Both the position numbers and the translations under genes were made by a program. From contig JARCOQ010000004.1 in assembly GCA_029207755.1 (NCBI GenBank), forward strand, positions 37,473,685-37,537,684: a stretch of 64,000 bases of DNA, given 5' to 3'. Every line of letters begins with the position of its first letter. Positions within the stretch are counted from its first letter, which is position 1. A model generated the notes under the pieces. It saw nothing but the letters and a program-made list of their open reading frames with translations, ran no database searches and had not been told where the DNA came from. The DNA comes from Chamaea fasciata. Its lineage: Eukaryota > Chordata > Aves > Passeriformes > Sylviidae. Shown here one piece after another: positions 49,981 through 63,236 of the stretch.

Positions 49981-50700
49981 GGCCCTTCCCTGCAGGACTG
50001 TTCTCAATCCAGTGTCACAGAGCCTCTACTGATGTTGGGGGCTGACCTCATCTAGGTGCAGGATCTTGAAACTGGCTTTGTTGATATTTAGGAGGGTCAT
50101 GCGGGCCCACTTCTCAGACTTTTCAAGGTCCCTCTGAAGGGCATCCTTTCCCTCCAACATATCAACTGCACCACTTAACTTGATGTGATCCACAAATGTT
50201 TTGAACATGCATTCAATACCATTTTCTGTGTCATTGATCAGGTTATATAAAAATTATTGGTTCTGGTATGGATCCTGAGTGACACCTGTCCTTACTGGTT
50301 TCCACCTTAAGATATGGATATTTGGTTTTGATGTGACCATCCATTAATCACATATCTCTCCAGTTCAGAGGTAGGGGCCATGCCCAAGGCCTAGCAGAAA
50401 TCCAGGTAGATGACATCTGTAGGAGTTCAGTTGTCCTCTAATGCAGTCACTGCAATATAGAAGGCCACCAAATTAGTCAAGTGCAATTAGCCTGTGGTGA
50501 AGCCATGCTGGATATCTCCTACCTCCTCTACATCTTTCATATGAATAGACACATCTTCCAGCAAGATCTGTTTAATGATCTTAATGGCCACAGAGGGGAG
50601 GCTGATTGGTCAGTGTTTCTATCATCCTCCTTTTCACCTTTTCAAAAAAAAAAGTGATGGTTCCCTCATTCAGATCACTGGTGATTTCACCTAGCTGCCC
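49981..50700 (-). mobile_element. CR1 LINE ORF2 segment, minus strand
   Basis: About 720 bp from the RT palm back to the fingers of ORF2, with no 3' UTR or tail. The plus strand shows GGTGCAGGATCTTGAAACTG, TCCAGGTAGATGACATCTGT, GAAGGCCACCAAATTAGTCA and CTGATTGGTCAG, which are all CR1 ORF2 landmarks in reverse order. A CR1 copy lacking its 3' end must have been cut by a later deletion or rearrangement. LTR copy B lies directly on that side, so the insertion may be involved. Confidence 0.85.
50026..50255 (-). pseudogene. CR1 reverse transcriptase palm remnant
   Basis: The minus frame reads through the conserved CR1 blocks LINDTENGIEC (INDIDSGIEC in the family), then KTFVDHIKLSGAVDMLEGKD, QRDLEKSEKWA and a KILHLDEVSPQHQ-like block. 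The catalytic FADD box has become FVDH, so the second aspartate needed for metal binding is lost. A stop precedes the next conserved block. The segment between DFSKAF and this palm is shortened. The element is dead. Confidence 0.85.
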
Positions 50701-50740
50701 CAATAGTAGTAATATCCTTGTCCATGTCACATTTCCTTAT

Positions 50741-50994
50741 TTTGAGTAGCAAAAAAGAATAGTTGATCACTCAGGTTGCCTGGAGAACTGAGGAAAAGAA
50801 AATAAGTGTTAAGTATTGGCCTGCTTTAAAAAAAACCCAAAACCAAACATGAAAATAAAAATCTAAGCAAAACTCTAATAAAGAATTAGTAATTATTTTC
50901 CAGTTAGACTTGTGAATGTATACAGCCTTAAGCAAAGTAAAGCTATTATTGTTGTCAATCCAGTCAGTGAAAACAAAGGTAGACATACATTTTA
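50741..50994. other. Unique AT-rich spacer
   Basis: Nothing recognised between the CR1 segment and the CA-rich tract. Confidence 0.4.
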
Positions 50995-51070
50995 TATACA
51001 TACACATGCACACGTAATTTTATACACACAGTTGCATACACACAGGTGCTCACACAGAGACATTTACACA
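50995..51070. repeat. Imperfect CA-rich microsatellite
   Basis: Interrupted ACAC/CACA units (TATACACACA, CATACACACAGG, CTCACACAGAG). Degenerate and probably old. Confidence 0.75.
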
Positions 51071-54000
51071 GGGATATTAATGCATGGACAAATATTAATT
51101 ATTTTTCTATTTATTAATTTTTTACTTATGTCTTTATTTATATGCATAAGTATAAAAGTATTTGTCTTAATATGCAAACATGGTTTCCTGTGATAAATTC
51201 ACAGTGGGAAAATCGACAAAAATTCAGGGATATAAATAGCAAATAATTATTGAAATCTTACTTTTTTTCTTTATATTCCTCACTTCTGTTAATATACCTT
51301 CTGTATTCTCCCCTCTTCATATTACCACAAAACTCACCTTACATTTTTGCTCTCTTCCTTTCATCCACTCTTTGTCCAGTTTCATGACTCTTTCTCTTAT
51401 TTCCAGTGATGATGTGCCCTGCTCACTCAAAAGAGCCTTTTTAGCCTTCCCCACAGATTGAAACAGGGTGGTGCTAAGTTTTCAAGTGTTTCTTCCTATA
51501 TGGGGCAAGGTTTAGAAAGTCACCATAACTCGAATCAGGTAATACCTGATTTCACACTTCTCCTTTGGCACAGTGCTGGCTGGGCTGGTGCCGGGAATAA
51601 AGCCCCATCTCCCTTCCGCTCTTGTTAGCAAGGCAGATAAAAATCACTTGGCAGCAGTCTTGACTTTAGTCTAGGTCTGTCAGAAATAGGATCCTCTCCA
51701 TACTCATAATTATACATACATATATATGTATATATATATACAGACTGGTATGAGAGTAGCTTTGGCTTGCAACGCATTATAACTCATCTTGTCCATGTAG
51801 ATGTATAAAGAGAGGTGAAAATGATGAGCAGCATATACAATTTCAGCCTGCATGTGTTTGCATGTCTTTGTAGACACTGTCCAGTCTCTGTACAGGCTAT
51901 AAGAAGCAACTCACTCCTCATTACACTCATTAATTACTTAGCTTTTTAAGAGTGCATTTTGTATTGCTTACTGGAGATGTTTGTTTCATAAATTGTCCCA
52001 TTCTCAGTCCCAGAAATGCAAAAGAATGAAATTTTCATTGACTCAACTGTTAATAAAGTGTTTTTTCTATATGCTGCCCTTTAAGCTGAAGCACCCACAT
52101 GTGCACCAGCAGGTACATGAGGGTTTAAAGCATCTTTCCTAGGGATGGCACATTTGAAAGACCATTAAAGGAAAAATGAGAAATTTCCAATTATCAGCAA
52201 ATACATTAAAATGAGAGTGGTACTCTGCCCAGGTTTCTGCCATAAATTTAATTTTGGTATATGTGATAACACTTAACAGCAACAGAAATCCAACTGCAGT
52301 TTTGAGTGGAATGTGAAGGTACAAACACACACAGACACACACACTGGTTTATGAATATTGAGAACAAAAATGCAACAAACAAAAAGACCTCATGCAAAAA
52401 AAAGGCAAAAGTTTCAAATAATGACAGTACTATATGTAACTCTGACTTTCACACATTGTGTTCTGACATAATACATCACAGAAATCAGGGAAATAGTTGT
52501 TGAATAATTGGGGGTTTAACTACATATGACATTACAAATTATTAAATGCTATTTGACCAACTAATCACAGAGAACAGGATGATAAAAGGTGGAAAAGAAG
52601 TATCAAACAATAGAAGACCAATATAATGGTTAATACACATGTATCTCAGTTATATGGATTTAATATTTTGCTTGGGTACCTTCCTTGTTTTGTTGTGAAA
52701 TTATCTGCTGTCAGCACAGTTGATGCTTCAAGAAACAGAAAATTCTGGATGAGGCAATCAAAAAAGCCCAGTACAGCATCTGTGTAAACTCAACAGCATA
52801 GGCACCTGTGTCACCAAATCATACAGAGCTTTTCCTTATAGAAGTTCTCTCCCTATCTGCTTAAGAGAAAAAGAATAAGGGGTTTGTCATAAAAGTCTTG
52901 TTCTGCATCATATGCAAGACAATCCTAAATGCTGAAGGAGAAAAATGTTATTACAAGTCAAGATTTTATGTTTAAATATCTGATTTATCTCACTCTCAGC
53001 TACAACTGCCAGAGCTGATAATGACAATTGAGTCAGTTATAGACAATCATGACAGAGGCAGTGTCTATGAATTTAACATCATGAACATCCTCACAGCGAA
53101 AAGTCAGATTTATGAGATAAGTAGTCGGTATTTCTGCTGTGTAAGATTTTCCAAAAAATCTTTTCCAGTTCAGCTGAAAAGTTGAACACCTGAAATTTAT
53201 GAATGAAAAAATATAGAGAATTTTGTTTGATTTTTTAAAATCTTAAATTTTTTGAGCTGCTTCAGCTGTTTTTTTATGTAATTAATATCTAGTTCTAATC
53301 TAGGAAACTATTTTAGCAAGCCCCAAAACCATGAAAAGCAAATATTTTAGAAGTTTTAAAGAAAATATTTTAAAGCAGTCTTTTCCAGTTAAGAGATTTG
53401 AAATTACCTTCATTGTCAAAAAAAGTTTTTGTAATAAGAAATCCTTGAGAGATAGAGCACATAAAAGGAATGGTGTGTATACAAAACACTACTGTTTTCT
53501 ATTGAGTTTTCCTTGCAGAATGCATTATCTTTAAAAATTTTATCTAACTACTATTTTTCGTCTCTTCATTAACTTTTAAAACAATGTTAATAATTTTGCA
53601 ATTCTGGAGAAGAAAAATCTGTAAAATAAAGGTATTCTTGCCAGTATCTAGCTCTTCACTAGGTCTTCCAATTTCCAATGCTGGGTATCAGACTAGAAAA
53701 TATAACTGAAGACTGTGAAAAACAAAGAACAACTGAAGATTTGAAGAGATGAATTTGCAGTAAAATTACATTTTGATACAAACTTGTCTTTGATGCTTTG
53801 TTTAATCAATGTATCCATTATTGGTTTTGAAAACATATTCATATGGATCATAATCTTTAATATACATTCATATGTAATGTTCTTGTATAATTCTATAGAG
53901 CAGTAGATAAATATTCCTATATGAAACTCATCATTAGGATAATTTTTATTTTCAAGAGATTTCTTTTTGAATAATAGCTGGTTACTCACGTGTAAGAACT

Positions 54001-57000
54001 GAGAGCATGAATACACACATCCCTTCATCTATCATGATGCCTGCTAAGAAAGTATAAGGAACTAATTTACACAGAGTGATCTGCATATTTGTATAGTCAG
54101 CACATAGGTGTGCAGTTATGATACTTATTGAAAAACAGAGATAACAACAATTCTTTTATTGGTACCAGAGAAAAGAACCAAGAAAATGGAGAGTATCTTC
54201 CAGGAGAGAAATCAACCAATCAACTACATGGGGAGTAGAGGCATCAACTTAAAAATAAAAAGTAAAAATATTTGAGCCTAAAAAACCTCTTTGGCAAAGA
54301 ATCAGGCTGCAAATGCAACAAGAAGCAATGCTCAGAAGAAATTAGCATCTTCTGAAAGACGTTGAGTATAACAAAGCCAAGAGATGAAAGCTTTTCCTGA
54401 AAGCAATTTCTTAGTGTTAAGGTATAAAAATAGATTTAACTTTTAAACACCAGGATGAGGAATGGCCTTTGATTTGGAAAACAAATCTTGGTATGCAAAG
54501 ATATTGCATAAACCATCACCTTGAAAACTAAAGCATGAACTTCCTCCACAGCTCTCCAGTAAGGTAGCATGCTACTAGAAAAGATTTATGGCCTGGTATT
54601 AGGCTTACAAGGCTTCCACTTTGGAAGTGGAAGACTGAGCTGTTCTGCAGAAATTAAATGAAAAGACAAATGTGGATAGGATGTTCAGCACTATAGGTGA
54701 AAGTCTATCCTTCAATTTGGCAAAATATGTTTAAATTAGGCCTTATAATAGGTTGGTTCCCCATTATTTTGTGCCATTAATTTAGTTTAAAAAAATACTT
54801 TAAAACACCTTCACTTGTGAAATCTTTCGCAGCCAACTGATTGTCTCCCTAACTGAGAATGAGAGGCAAAATGTCAAGAAGAGCAAGTATTACCTTAACC
54901 TTGTATTGCACTGATCAGAACTTGTCTCAAAGTCAATGATAGCAACTTGTTCAGAATAACCTGATGACTCAGTCTCTCATAATGCTACTCTTCAAATTCA
55001 ATGCACCAAAGGACAAGGGGATTAAAGCCACATTAAATTGTAATGAGATCAATCATTATAGGCAATACAGAGTTCATTGACATAAGATGTTGAGCATGTG
55101 TAAATGCTTTTACTTTAAATTTTTCATTAGGGCAAGAATTTTGAATAATTGTTCTGTTATTATATTTTGCCTATTACTTTCATTTTATTCCTATTAGGTG
55201 GTTAATAAAGCTCCCAATTTTCTGCAGATACTTGCATTGTAGCTTCAATTTATACAGACACCAGGGTTGGTTTTTTAATTTTGTTTGGTTGGCTTTAACG
55301 AGAAAAGGAATCTGACTGCTTAGCCTCTTCCTATTATTCTTCTGATTTTTTCCTTTTGGATGTTTGAAAAGATTGCCTCATTCTGAAACTTGCTTTTTCC
55401 TGCTTTCTGTAAGAAATAGAACTACAGCTCCGGATTCACCTCAGAATTATTCTGTGTCTGGCCAATGAATTTACAAATTGGATTTGGCATATGCAGTCTG
55501 CTACTGGATGATGCTCCATTCCCCCTCTGCTCCCCTGACCTCCCAAAATACCAGGAAGTTAAGAGAAGTGTGGAGCTTTGCTCCTTTGAATTTTTTTTTT
55601 TTTTGAGTAATATATAAGTAAGCAATCTTCAAACACTACTTTTTTATGTTTCACTTTGTTTCGTTGAATTCATTTGGAGAAAGTTTCATTTTTAGAAAGG
55701 AAATTGTTAATTTATTTGGGGTGAAGAATAGCAAAGGGTAGTCTACATGAGTAATTAGCCCAAAGTATGTGCTAAAGGCAAACAAATAGAGAAGCAACAG
55801 TGCCAAATTGTGCATGATTCCCATTCACATTTTCTAGGTAGAGCAATACAGTTTGTAAATGCACAGCCTTTGACCAAGTCTTTCTTTATTCACAAGGTAA
55901 CTCGTTCTCATTTAAGCCACAGAGCAATTTTTTTTAATCATTGAAATTGAGAAACAAACGGACAAGCATACATGAATCATGAATTGCAATTTAAAAATTC
56001 CATTCAAAGCATCTATCCTAAAAAATACTTACTTTCAATTTTCTTGTTATGCTCCCCCTCCCCTTTCTTGCCTATGCGGTATATGCAAACATATTTATTG
56101 CATCTGTGGATATATTTTCTTAAAAATATGTTTTGAAGAGTGTTAAATGAATGGCAAGAAATTCGAGGTAAAGTACATGAACTTCAGAAGAGCTGAAGTA
56201 ATCAAGACAGGCTTCTACACTTACAGTATATTGTAATGTTTTCCCTGTTTCAATGCATGTGAGTTATCTCATTAACAAGGTACAGCACTTAATTCCAATG
56301 TTCTTTAAGACTCATCTCTACTCCCGTATTACATTGCAATTCTAGATTTATTACTTCTACATAACAGTACAAAATTTCTGTAATTACAGTTACATTTGCT
56401 TTCAGATTCTCCCTCTCTCAGACAGCTTGCCTGGGAGGTTTTAAAGTAAAATAGCTAATAAAATAGGTGAGTGTATGCTGTGACATAGTTGTCGTATGAC
56501 AGACTTTAAAGCATAAGCAGCAAATTCACCACTGAAGTATGTGGCCCTTCTGATGTTCCATGAATGAGAATTTCTCCTGATTTACCCTTGATGGAGTCTA
56601 AGACATCAAAAAAGAAGTAAATAATGCAAAATCAGAAATTACACAATTTTTGGAAGTGAGAAGTGTTTAATGGAAGAGATTTTTAGTTGCAAGTTGTCTG
56701 GTTTTCCTCTCTAAAGTATAGACTCCATAAAAAATTACTGCTTTCTCAGATAGTTTCCTGAATTTTGTTTCTGCCTCAGCTGAACCTGATAGAGGCAAAG
56801 AAGGGAAGAGAGGAGAGAAAGGCAGAGGAGGAAAGAGAGTAAGATAAATCACTCTAAGGAGTGATTACTAAGCTAAGTGCCAAATATTCATAACACAAAA
56901 CATAGACTGTTGGTGCAATGTCATAATTATCAGCTGGAATCTTGCCATACAATATGCAAAAATAACCATGTGCCATCTGGTAATATTTTTTTCTTAGGCA

Positions 57001-60000
57001 AAATGGAAATTAAGGACTACAGCAAAGTTAAGCCCTTTTCCTTGGGAGAGTATGAACAAGCATATACTGCTTCTTGGTATATTTTTTTTTCCTAGGCATG
57101 TCCTTTGATATTAACATAATAACTCAAAAAATTCTTATATTCTAGTATAGATATTTCCTAAGGATCTAAGGCAGTTCATTAAAAGAGCAGGACCTCCATA
57201 CTGAATAATACTAACTACATTTCTTAGGACTCCAGTTTTCAATCTCTTTTCCTGTTTGGAGTCTACTGTTGCAATGATGTTTTCAGTGTAACTCTAGAAT
57301 ACCAGTTCCTAATATGAAAACCAGAACTTTCAAAATTGAGTTCATTTTACTTTTATGCATGTTAATTTATGGATGATCATGCACGCAAATTTCCTAACTT
57401 AATTCACATTTACAATGGTATTTAATATGTTTTCTACTACATCTGAGCAGTAATATATTTCTTAATTTTTCTAAACTATGTTCCAAATAAGTTTTGTTTG
57501 TATTTATGCATTTTTCTAGGCATTGTACGATTTTACCTTAATTGATTTATATCTTGCTCTTTAATTTGCATTCAGGTGAAAAGAACAGGAGGACAGACAA
57601 GAATAATAACAAATGATGATGTAATCTTTCAATTACTAGCAAAGTACCTTTCTCGTTAACCAGAAATTACTTGCAGAATGTACGTGAAGACCTTAATATA
57701 GTTGTACTACTCCAGACCTTCATCAAATTCATGTTTTCAGGGGACAAAGCCTTTCCTAACTTAACTCATGAAAAATTTGCTCTGACTAACTGCTCTAATT
57801 GCACATGTAACTACGTGCCTGCATCCTAAGGGCATTGGCTTCCTGACCACCCAGTTCTACAAGTGTTGTTTTTGTCACATATTTCCCAAGAAGCGATAAT
57901 CCTGAAGATTGTCACGTGTTGAAGAAGGTCCATTAATTTTACTTTGTTTTATGGCTTTTATCATTTGTATACAAGGTCCTATTGCAATAAGCACAGACCA
58001 AAATCACAGATGAGGCATTCTTGTTTACAATGATTTCCAAGCGTGACTTTGGTGAAAATATTGTGCCTTGTCCAGTGACCTTTTTTTCCTGTCTCTTGCT
58101 TCCAGTGTCTGCAAACAGAATATGAATTTAAAAAGTCTTGTCTGATAGCTAAAGCCAATTAAATTCTTTCTCCTGAAGTTCAGGCTGAAAAAAGTGCTCT
58201 GGATGCCTTTGACATTGTCCCCAGGACATCATGGGCCATTATTAGCCAGTGTAATTCCCCCAATGCATGGATTCAAATGAAAGCAGAGCCTTTCCTAGTA
58301 CGTGTTACAGATGCCTGAGGGACTTGTTACTGAAATGTATTTTACAGAACAGCTTGTCTACACCACAGTGTTTAATGTAAATAAAGTGTCCCCACAATAC
58401 TTATACCAACGTTTTTTTAGAAGTAGCAGAAAGATTATAGGTCTTGTGAAAGCAAAGATCACTCACAGTCCTTTTGCTCTCTGGTTGCCTATTCTTGCAC
58501 CACAGTCCTTCAACCTTATTTAAAGTAGTACATATAGAAATCTCATGGTTTCTTCACTTTTCCTTTAAGAGTCAGGAAGTGCAGATTTCTTGAATTTGAA
58601 TAAAGTTCCTGAATTAATAGCTCATACTCCATATGAGAAAAATCTTATAATTGCTGCAAGCCTTGGAACTCCTAAGGATGGACCTGTGGGATCAGTCTTA
58701 TTTCCTCTACCTGGAATTTTTCTGACCATACTGTTTTCTGCATTGAATTGAAGTCAACCCTTGCCATTTGAAGGCAGATCAGAGTCTCACTGTATTGCAA
58801 AGGAAAAGCTGTTTTTTCACAGCTGGAGCTTCTGTCCTGGAAAAGTGAGCTTTTTCTAACTTTTGGCCTTGATTTGAAGACACAGAAAATTAAATTTCTT
58901 TCTGAAGTGTGAATGATATTGGACTGCCATTAAACTTCTCTTAGCAGGCACAGTATCTTGAAATTATCTGTTTTCTTTTTCAGAGGTAAATTTTTCTTTG
59001 TTTTAGGTTACCGTAGTCCATGAAGTTGCCTTAAAAAGAGCAAAAATCCTACTACTATGTGGTTTCCCAATGTGAGTTTGACCAGTAATATTATTTCATG
59101 GCTAGGTACTGAAGGGGTACCACTAAGCTAGGTACAAATCTGATGTTTAAAATAAAGATATATGTTGAAAAATCTGTACCTCAGTGAAAGTTTAAGGGGG
59201 AAATGATACATTTTCCTTTTTATTCTGGCTGTCAAATGCCAAACATTTTGACAGAAATGTCAGTATTTCCCTAACACAGAAATATTGGCCAAAGCAATCA
59301 GATAATTGGACAGAATAAAAATTACCCTTTAAAGTATCAGTGCCCTAATTTTCAAAACAAACCCACTTTTTAATTTGCACTTGTCATGGGTGCTAAGAAA
59401 TGAAACACCACCATTTTACCCACCACCATCTGAAAAAAAGGCACTATGCCAACATAACTCTTTCATGAAACAACAGTGTATCAACACCAAAATGAAAATT
59501 TCTTTCACATGAAATGACATAAAAATATTTCCAAATATATACAAAACATTAAAACACATATTCATATTAATATTCATATTTCTCTCTGTAAGAAAAAAGG
59601 ATCTTTGATATTTTTAAAAGCCAAAAATAAAACCATTTCTCATGTGAAAATGAGAATCATGGTGAAAACTGAGGCAACAGTAAACTGATGAAAATCTCAC
59701 TTTTGTCACCCTTGCTATTCAGCTTATCTTACAATCACAGTCATTACTCTCAGGTTGAACTGTAAGTATATTAGATGGGATATTCCAGGTTGACTGTGCT
59801 ACTTATAACTTAAAGGCAAAATTAGATTTTCAAAGGGAATTAAAAAAAAAAAACCCGACACATACAGCAGTGTTCCATCACTTTTGACACGATACCATAG
59901 TAAGATAAGGAAGATGTCAATCACTGAGCATAGTCTGCAAGAGCTTGTATACACACAGGGATGGAAAGGTGTTGTGCTTGTCTTTGAAGACTCCTTCCCT

Positions 60001-61148
60001 CTCAGATTACTGAAGACAATTTCTGGCTGGTGCTAGAAAATGAACCATATGAGAAAACTACCACCTCCAAAGAAAATCAGCAGAAAAATATGCTGGAAAT
60101 CTTGAAGACCCAGCTGAAAATTCATTATAATCATTTGAATTTGCTTGAAAGCAGTATTTTTCAAGCAGAATTTGTTTGAAAGTAAATCACATAGTAGTAC
60201 ATTTATGAGAACCACAGTAGCTTGACATGAAAGCCAGCTGTATTTTGTTGTTCCTCTGCAAGTTTCAGCTTTTGGTCTGGATCTTTAATATTGTAAGCAC
60301 ATTTTTGGAAACAGAATCAAAATTCACTCTTCAGCATATTAAGAGAAAAGGGAACTCAATAATGAAGGGAATGAGCATGATGTATATATTTTTTAAAAGT
60401 AGGCCTCAGGTACAGGTTAAAGGTATTTGTAATCAATTCAAAATTATAAACCATTTCATAAATATCTTCTATTAAATGCTCATTTATGGACAGAAAATCG
60501 TTGCTAACTGTCTTCCTAAAAGTAATCTTGGGTACTTTTAGGTCCAAAAAAAGACCCAAACACAGACAAGACATCATAGGTAGGCAGCCATTTAGCTAAG
60601 CATCAAGTTGTGTCATTGTTCTGTTGGAGCTAACCTCATAAGATAAAGATAGAACTTCAAAATTTTAAATATGCCAAAAATCTTCAGTCCAAGAAAGAGT
60701 TGTGAACTTCCACTTCAATGTGTACAGGCATGATCATGTTTCTGTGTAGAAGACGTCTAATTGCATTAGTATATTTAATGTGTCCAAGCTACCATTTCTC
60801 ACTTCTCAACAGGCTCAGATATTGAGGACTAGTGCTTCACTGATTTATTTTATCAGCTACCTCACATCCACCTATTCAGCAGCAAATGCCCACAAGAAAT
60901 GCTTATGTAAACTAAGTTTCTAAGGATGATGTCTTTTTCATTAATTTTCTTCCCAACATTCCAATATTTAGACCAACTTGGATTCCTATAGATACCAGGC
61001 TTTTGCATTGTATTTTTTTTGTAATTCCCCAAATTTAAACCTATTTACAGGAATTTGGCAGGGGTTTTATTCATGTCTCTTTCCAGAAGCCTCTCTAGTC
61101 CTCTCAATGTTATAACCTCCATTGGTTTTTGCCGGCTGAAAAGAGCTC
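51071..61148. other. About 10 kb with almost no recognisable transposon
   Basis: AT-rich, CpG-poor sequence. Small features only: a palindrome with AATCAGGTA arms at 51533-51551, an AATAAAGCCCC in a GC-richer patch at about 51411-51690 that may be an old LTR scrap, a TA/TG microsatellite at 51711-51741, an ACAC tract at 52321-52346, and a poly(T) run at about 55590-55605. No exon-like frame is evident; the longest (111 codons, minus, 53693-54028) has no motif. Confidence 0.45.
51711..51741. repeat. TA/TG-type microsatellite
   Basis: 31 bp of alternating TA with ACATACA and TGTA interruptions. Self-complementary. Confidence 0.8.
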
Positions 61149-62250
61149 TGTATACTTGGTTTATGTGCATGGTTAGGGTGACGGGGGGACTACAGGGGTG
61201 GCTTCTGTAACAAGGTGCCAGAAGCATCCCCTCATACCAGAGAGGTCCAGTGTCAGCTGGCTCCAAGAGACCCCCCACTGCTGGCCGAGGCTGAGTCAGT
61301 CAGCAATAGTAGCAACACTCCTGGGATAAAGTACTAAAGAAGGAAAAAAAGAGCTGTACAGCTGCAACTCTGAAAAAGGAGTGAGAACACATGAGAGAAA
61401 GAACTCTTCAGACACCAAGGTCAGTGGAGAATGAGCGGCAGGAAGTGCTCGAGGTGCCAAGGCAGGGATTCCCCCTGCAACCTGTGGTGAAGACCACAGT
61501 GAGGCAGCCCACGGAGGCCCGCAGGGATGTGGAGGTCCTTGAAGGACCATGCGAGGCAGCCCAAACAGCACTCAAAGCAGTTGTATGCCTAAAGGAGGCT
61601 GTGACCCTTCAGGAAGCACATGCTGGAGCATACTCCTGTTAGGGTCTGTGGTCCTGTGGAGAAAGGAGCCCACACAGGAGCAGGTTTGCTGGCAGGACTT
61701 GTCTCATGAGGAGTCACACTGGAGCAGGCTATGCCTGAAGGACTGATCGCATGGAAGGGACACATGCTGAGGAGTTTGTGAAGAACTGGGGCCTGTGGAA
61801 AGGACTCACATTAGAGAGGTTCATGGAAGACTATTTGCAGTGGGAGGAACCTGACCCTTGCTCAGGACAAGAGGGCAAGGAGGGAGTGGGAGAGGCAATA
61901 CGTGATGAAGAGACTGCAGCTCCCATTCCATGTCCTCTTATAGCACTGGAGGGGGAAGAAGTAGAGAATTTGGGGTGAAGTTGAGTCCAGGAAGAAGGGA
62001 GGGGTGGGGAAAAGGTGCTATAATATTTATTCCTGTTTCTTATTTTCCTAATTTCATTTGATTAGCAATAAATTATATTATTTTCTCCAAGCTGAATCTG
62101 TTTAGTCCATGACAGTAACAAAGGATTGATCTCTCCCTGTCCTTATCTCAACCCCAGAGCCTATCTTCTTATTTTTCCTTCTGTCCAGGAAGGGAGTGAT
62201 AAAGTATCGTGGTGGTGCACCTGGAAGATGGCCAGGGCCAACCCACCACA
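61149..62250 (+). mobile_element. Long avian ERVL LTR, plus strand
   Basis: About 1.1 kb. In family order: CTACAGGGGTGGCTTCTGT, CTGGCCGAGGCTGAGTCAG, CAGACACCAAGGTCAGTGGA, a GC-rich middle of imperfect 30-45 bp repeats (GGAGCAGGTTTGCTGGCAGG-like), GGGGTGAAGTTGAGTCCAGG, AATAAA at 62067-62072, CTCTCCCTGTCCTTATCTCA, and the terminus GGGCCAACCCACCACA. The repeats within the middle generate frames of 65-83 codons that are not genes. The left boundary (TGTATACTTGG) is approximate; flanks AGCTC and TTGCA do not match, so the TSD is lost or the start lies elsewhere. The last 50 bp are shared with the LTR at 42721. Confidence 0.87.
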
Positions 62251-62976
62251 TTGCACTTTGGGGGAGATAGAATTTAAATTTTTTTGCTGTATGTCGACTT
62301 AGCCACATCTTTTTTTGCATTGTTTCAACACTGGAGGTTTAGTTTACATTACTGTTCATAAGAAATAAACTGAGAAAAAAAAAAAAAGAAATAAACATAT
62401 ATTTGCCACCCCTTTCATTCTAATTAAAAAATAGAATATTGACAAACATGGCAAATTAAAAGACTAGACTGGGCTTTCCAGCTGCATCGGATTATAGTGG
62501 CAAGTATGTTCATCATATTAAGCAAGAGGAACATTCATAAGGAATTGGGTACAACAAAGGCAAAATTTACATTTTGTGGCAATCTACCTTCCACTGAGTT
62601 AAGACCAAATTCGATCTATCAGTCTTCTTTAAGATGACCTTTATCAAATGTGGTGTTCTGCTTGAATATACAAGAGAGTAGCAAGTATAGGAGACTGGAA
62701 TGTAAATGACTAATGACTCAAAATACTTGGCCATTTGCAAAAGTAGTGGATGCTTCTCTGAAAATAGGCAATGCAACTGCCTTGGTGTACCCAACACCAG
62801 AGGCTACAAGCAGGTATCATGCCACTATCTTCCCTTATGTAACTGGTTCAGGTGTGAAAACTTCCCCTGGGAAGTTCTGGCACATTAACAGTTGGCCTGA
62901 AGGTATTCATCCTTTCTAATGGGCCTAACTTGGTCAACTATGCTGATGTCAGAGGCCACAGTCATGCATTAGAAGT
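62251..62976. other. Unclassified DNA between two LTRs
   Basis: Mostly AT-rich. Two overlapping plus frames at 62706-62919 (60 and 68 codons) stand out in slightly GC-richer sequence but match nothing I recognise. No polypurine tract precedes the LTR at 62977, so this is unlikely to be the interior of an intact provirus. Confidence 0.4.
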
Positions 62977-63236
62977 TGTCATAAACCATAAGGGACCCTC
63001 AAAGTTCCCCAGCATGAAACCATACAGCATTGAACTCCCCACCCCAGCGGTACCCCAGAGGTACCTGGGTGTTCCCACCCAGCCTGAACATAAATTAACC
63101 CACTGAACTTTGTGTTTTGTGGGTTTCTCCCAGCCCCAATGGATCAGGACCACAATCATTGTCTGGAACAATAAACACTGAAATTGCGAAAATTGTCCCA
63201 TCACTGGATCAATGAGTGGTCACTATATACCTTTCA
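62977..63236 (+). mobile_element. ERV1-like LTR, plus strand (3' edge approximate)
   Basis: Starts TGTCATAAACCATAAGGGAC, continues GCATGAAACCATACAGCATT, CTGGGTGTTCCCACCCAGCC, CTGAACTTTGTGTTTTGTGG, with AATAAA at 63170-63175 and a short U5. The CTGAACT segment matches the LTR-like block at about 18930-18980. It is short for a full LTR and shows no clear TSD, so it may be internally deleted. Confidence 0.62.

Noticed and set aside
61391..61978. Plus frames of 65-83 codons
   Set aside because: They lie wholly within a known type of ERVL LTR and are made from its internal repeats.
62706..62919. Two overlapping plus frames next to an LTR, considered as retroviral env or gag
   Set aside because: No recognisable retroviral motif and no polypurine tract before the LTR.
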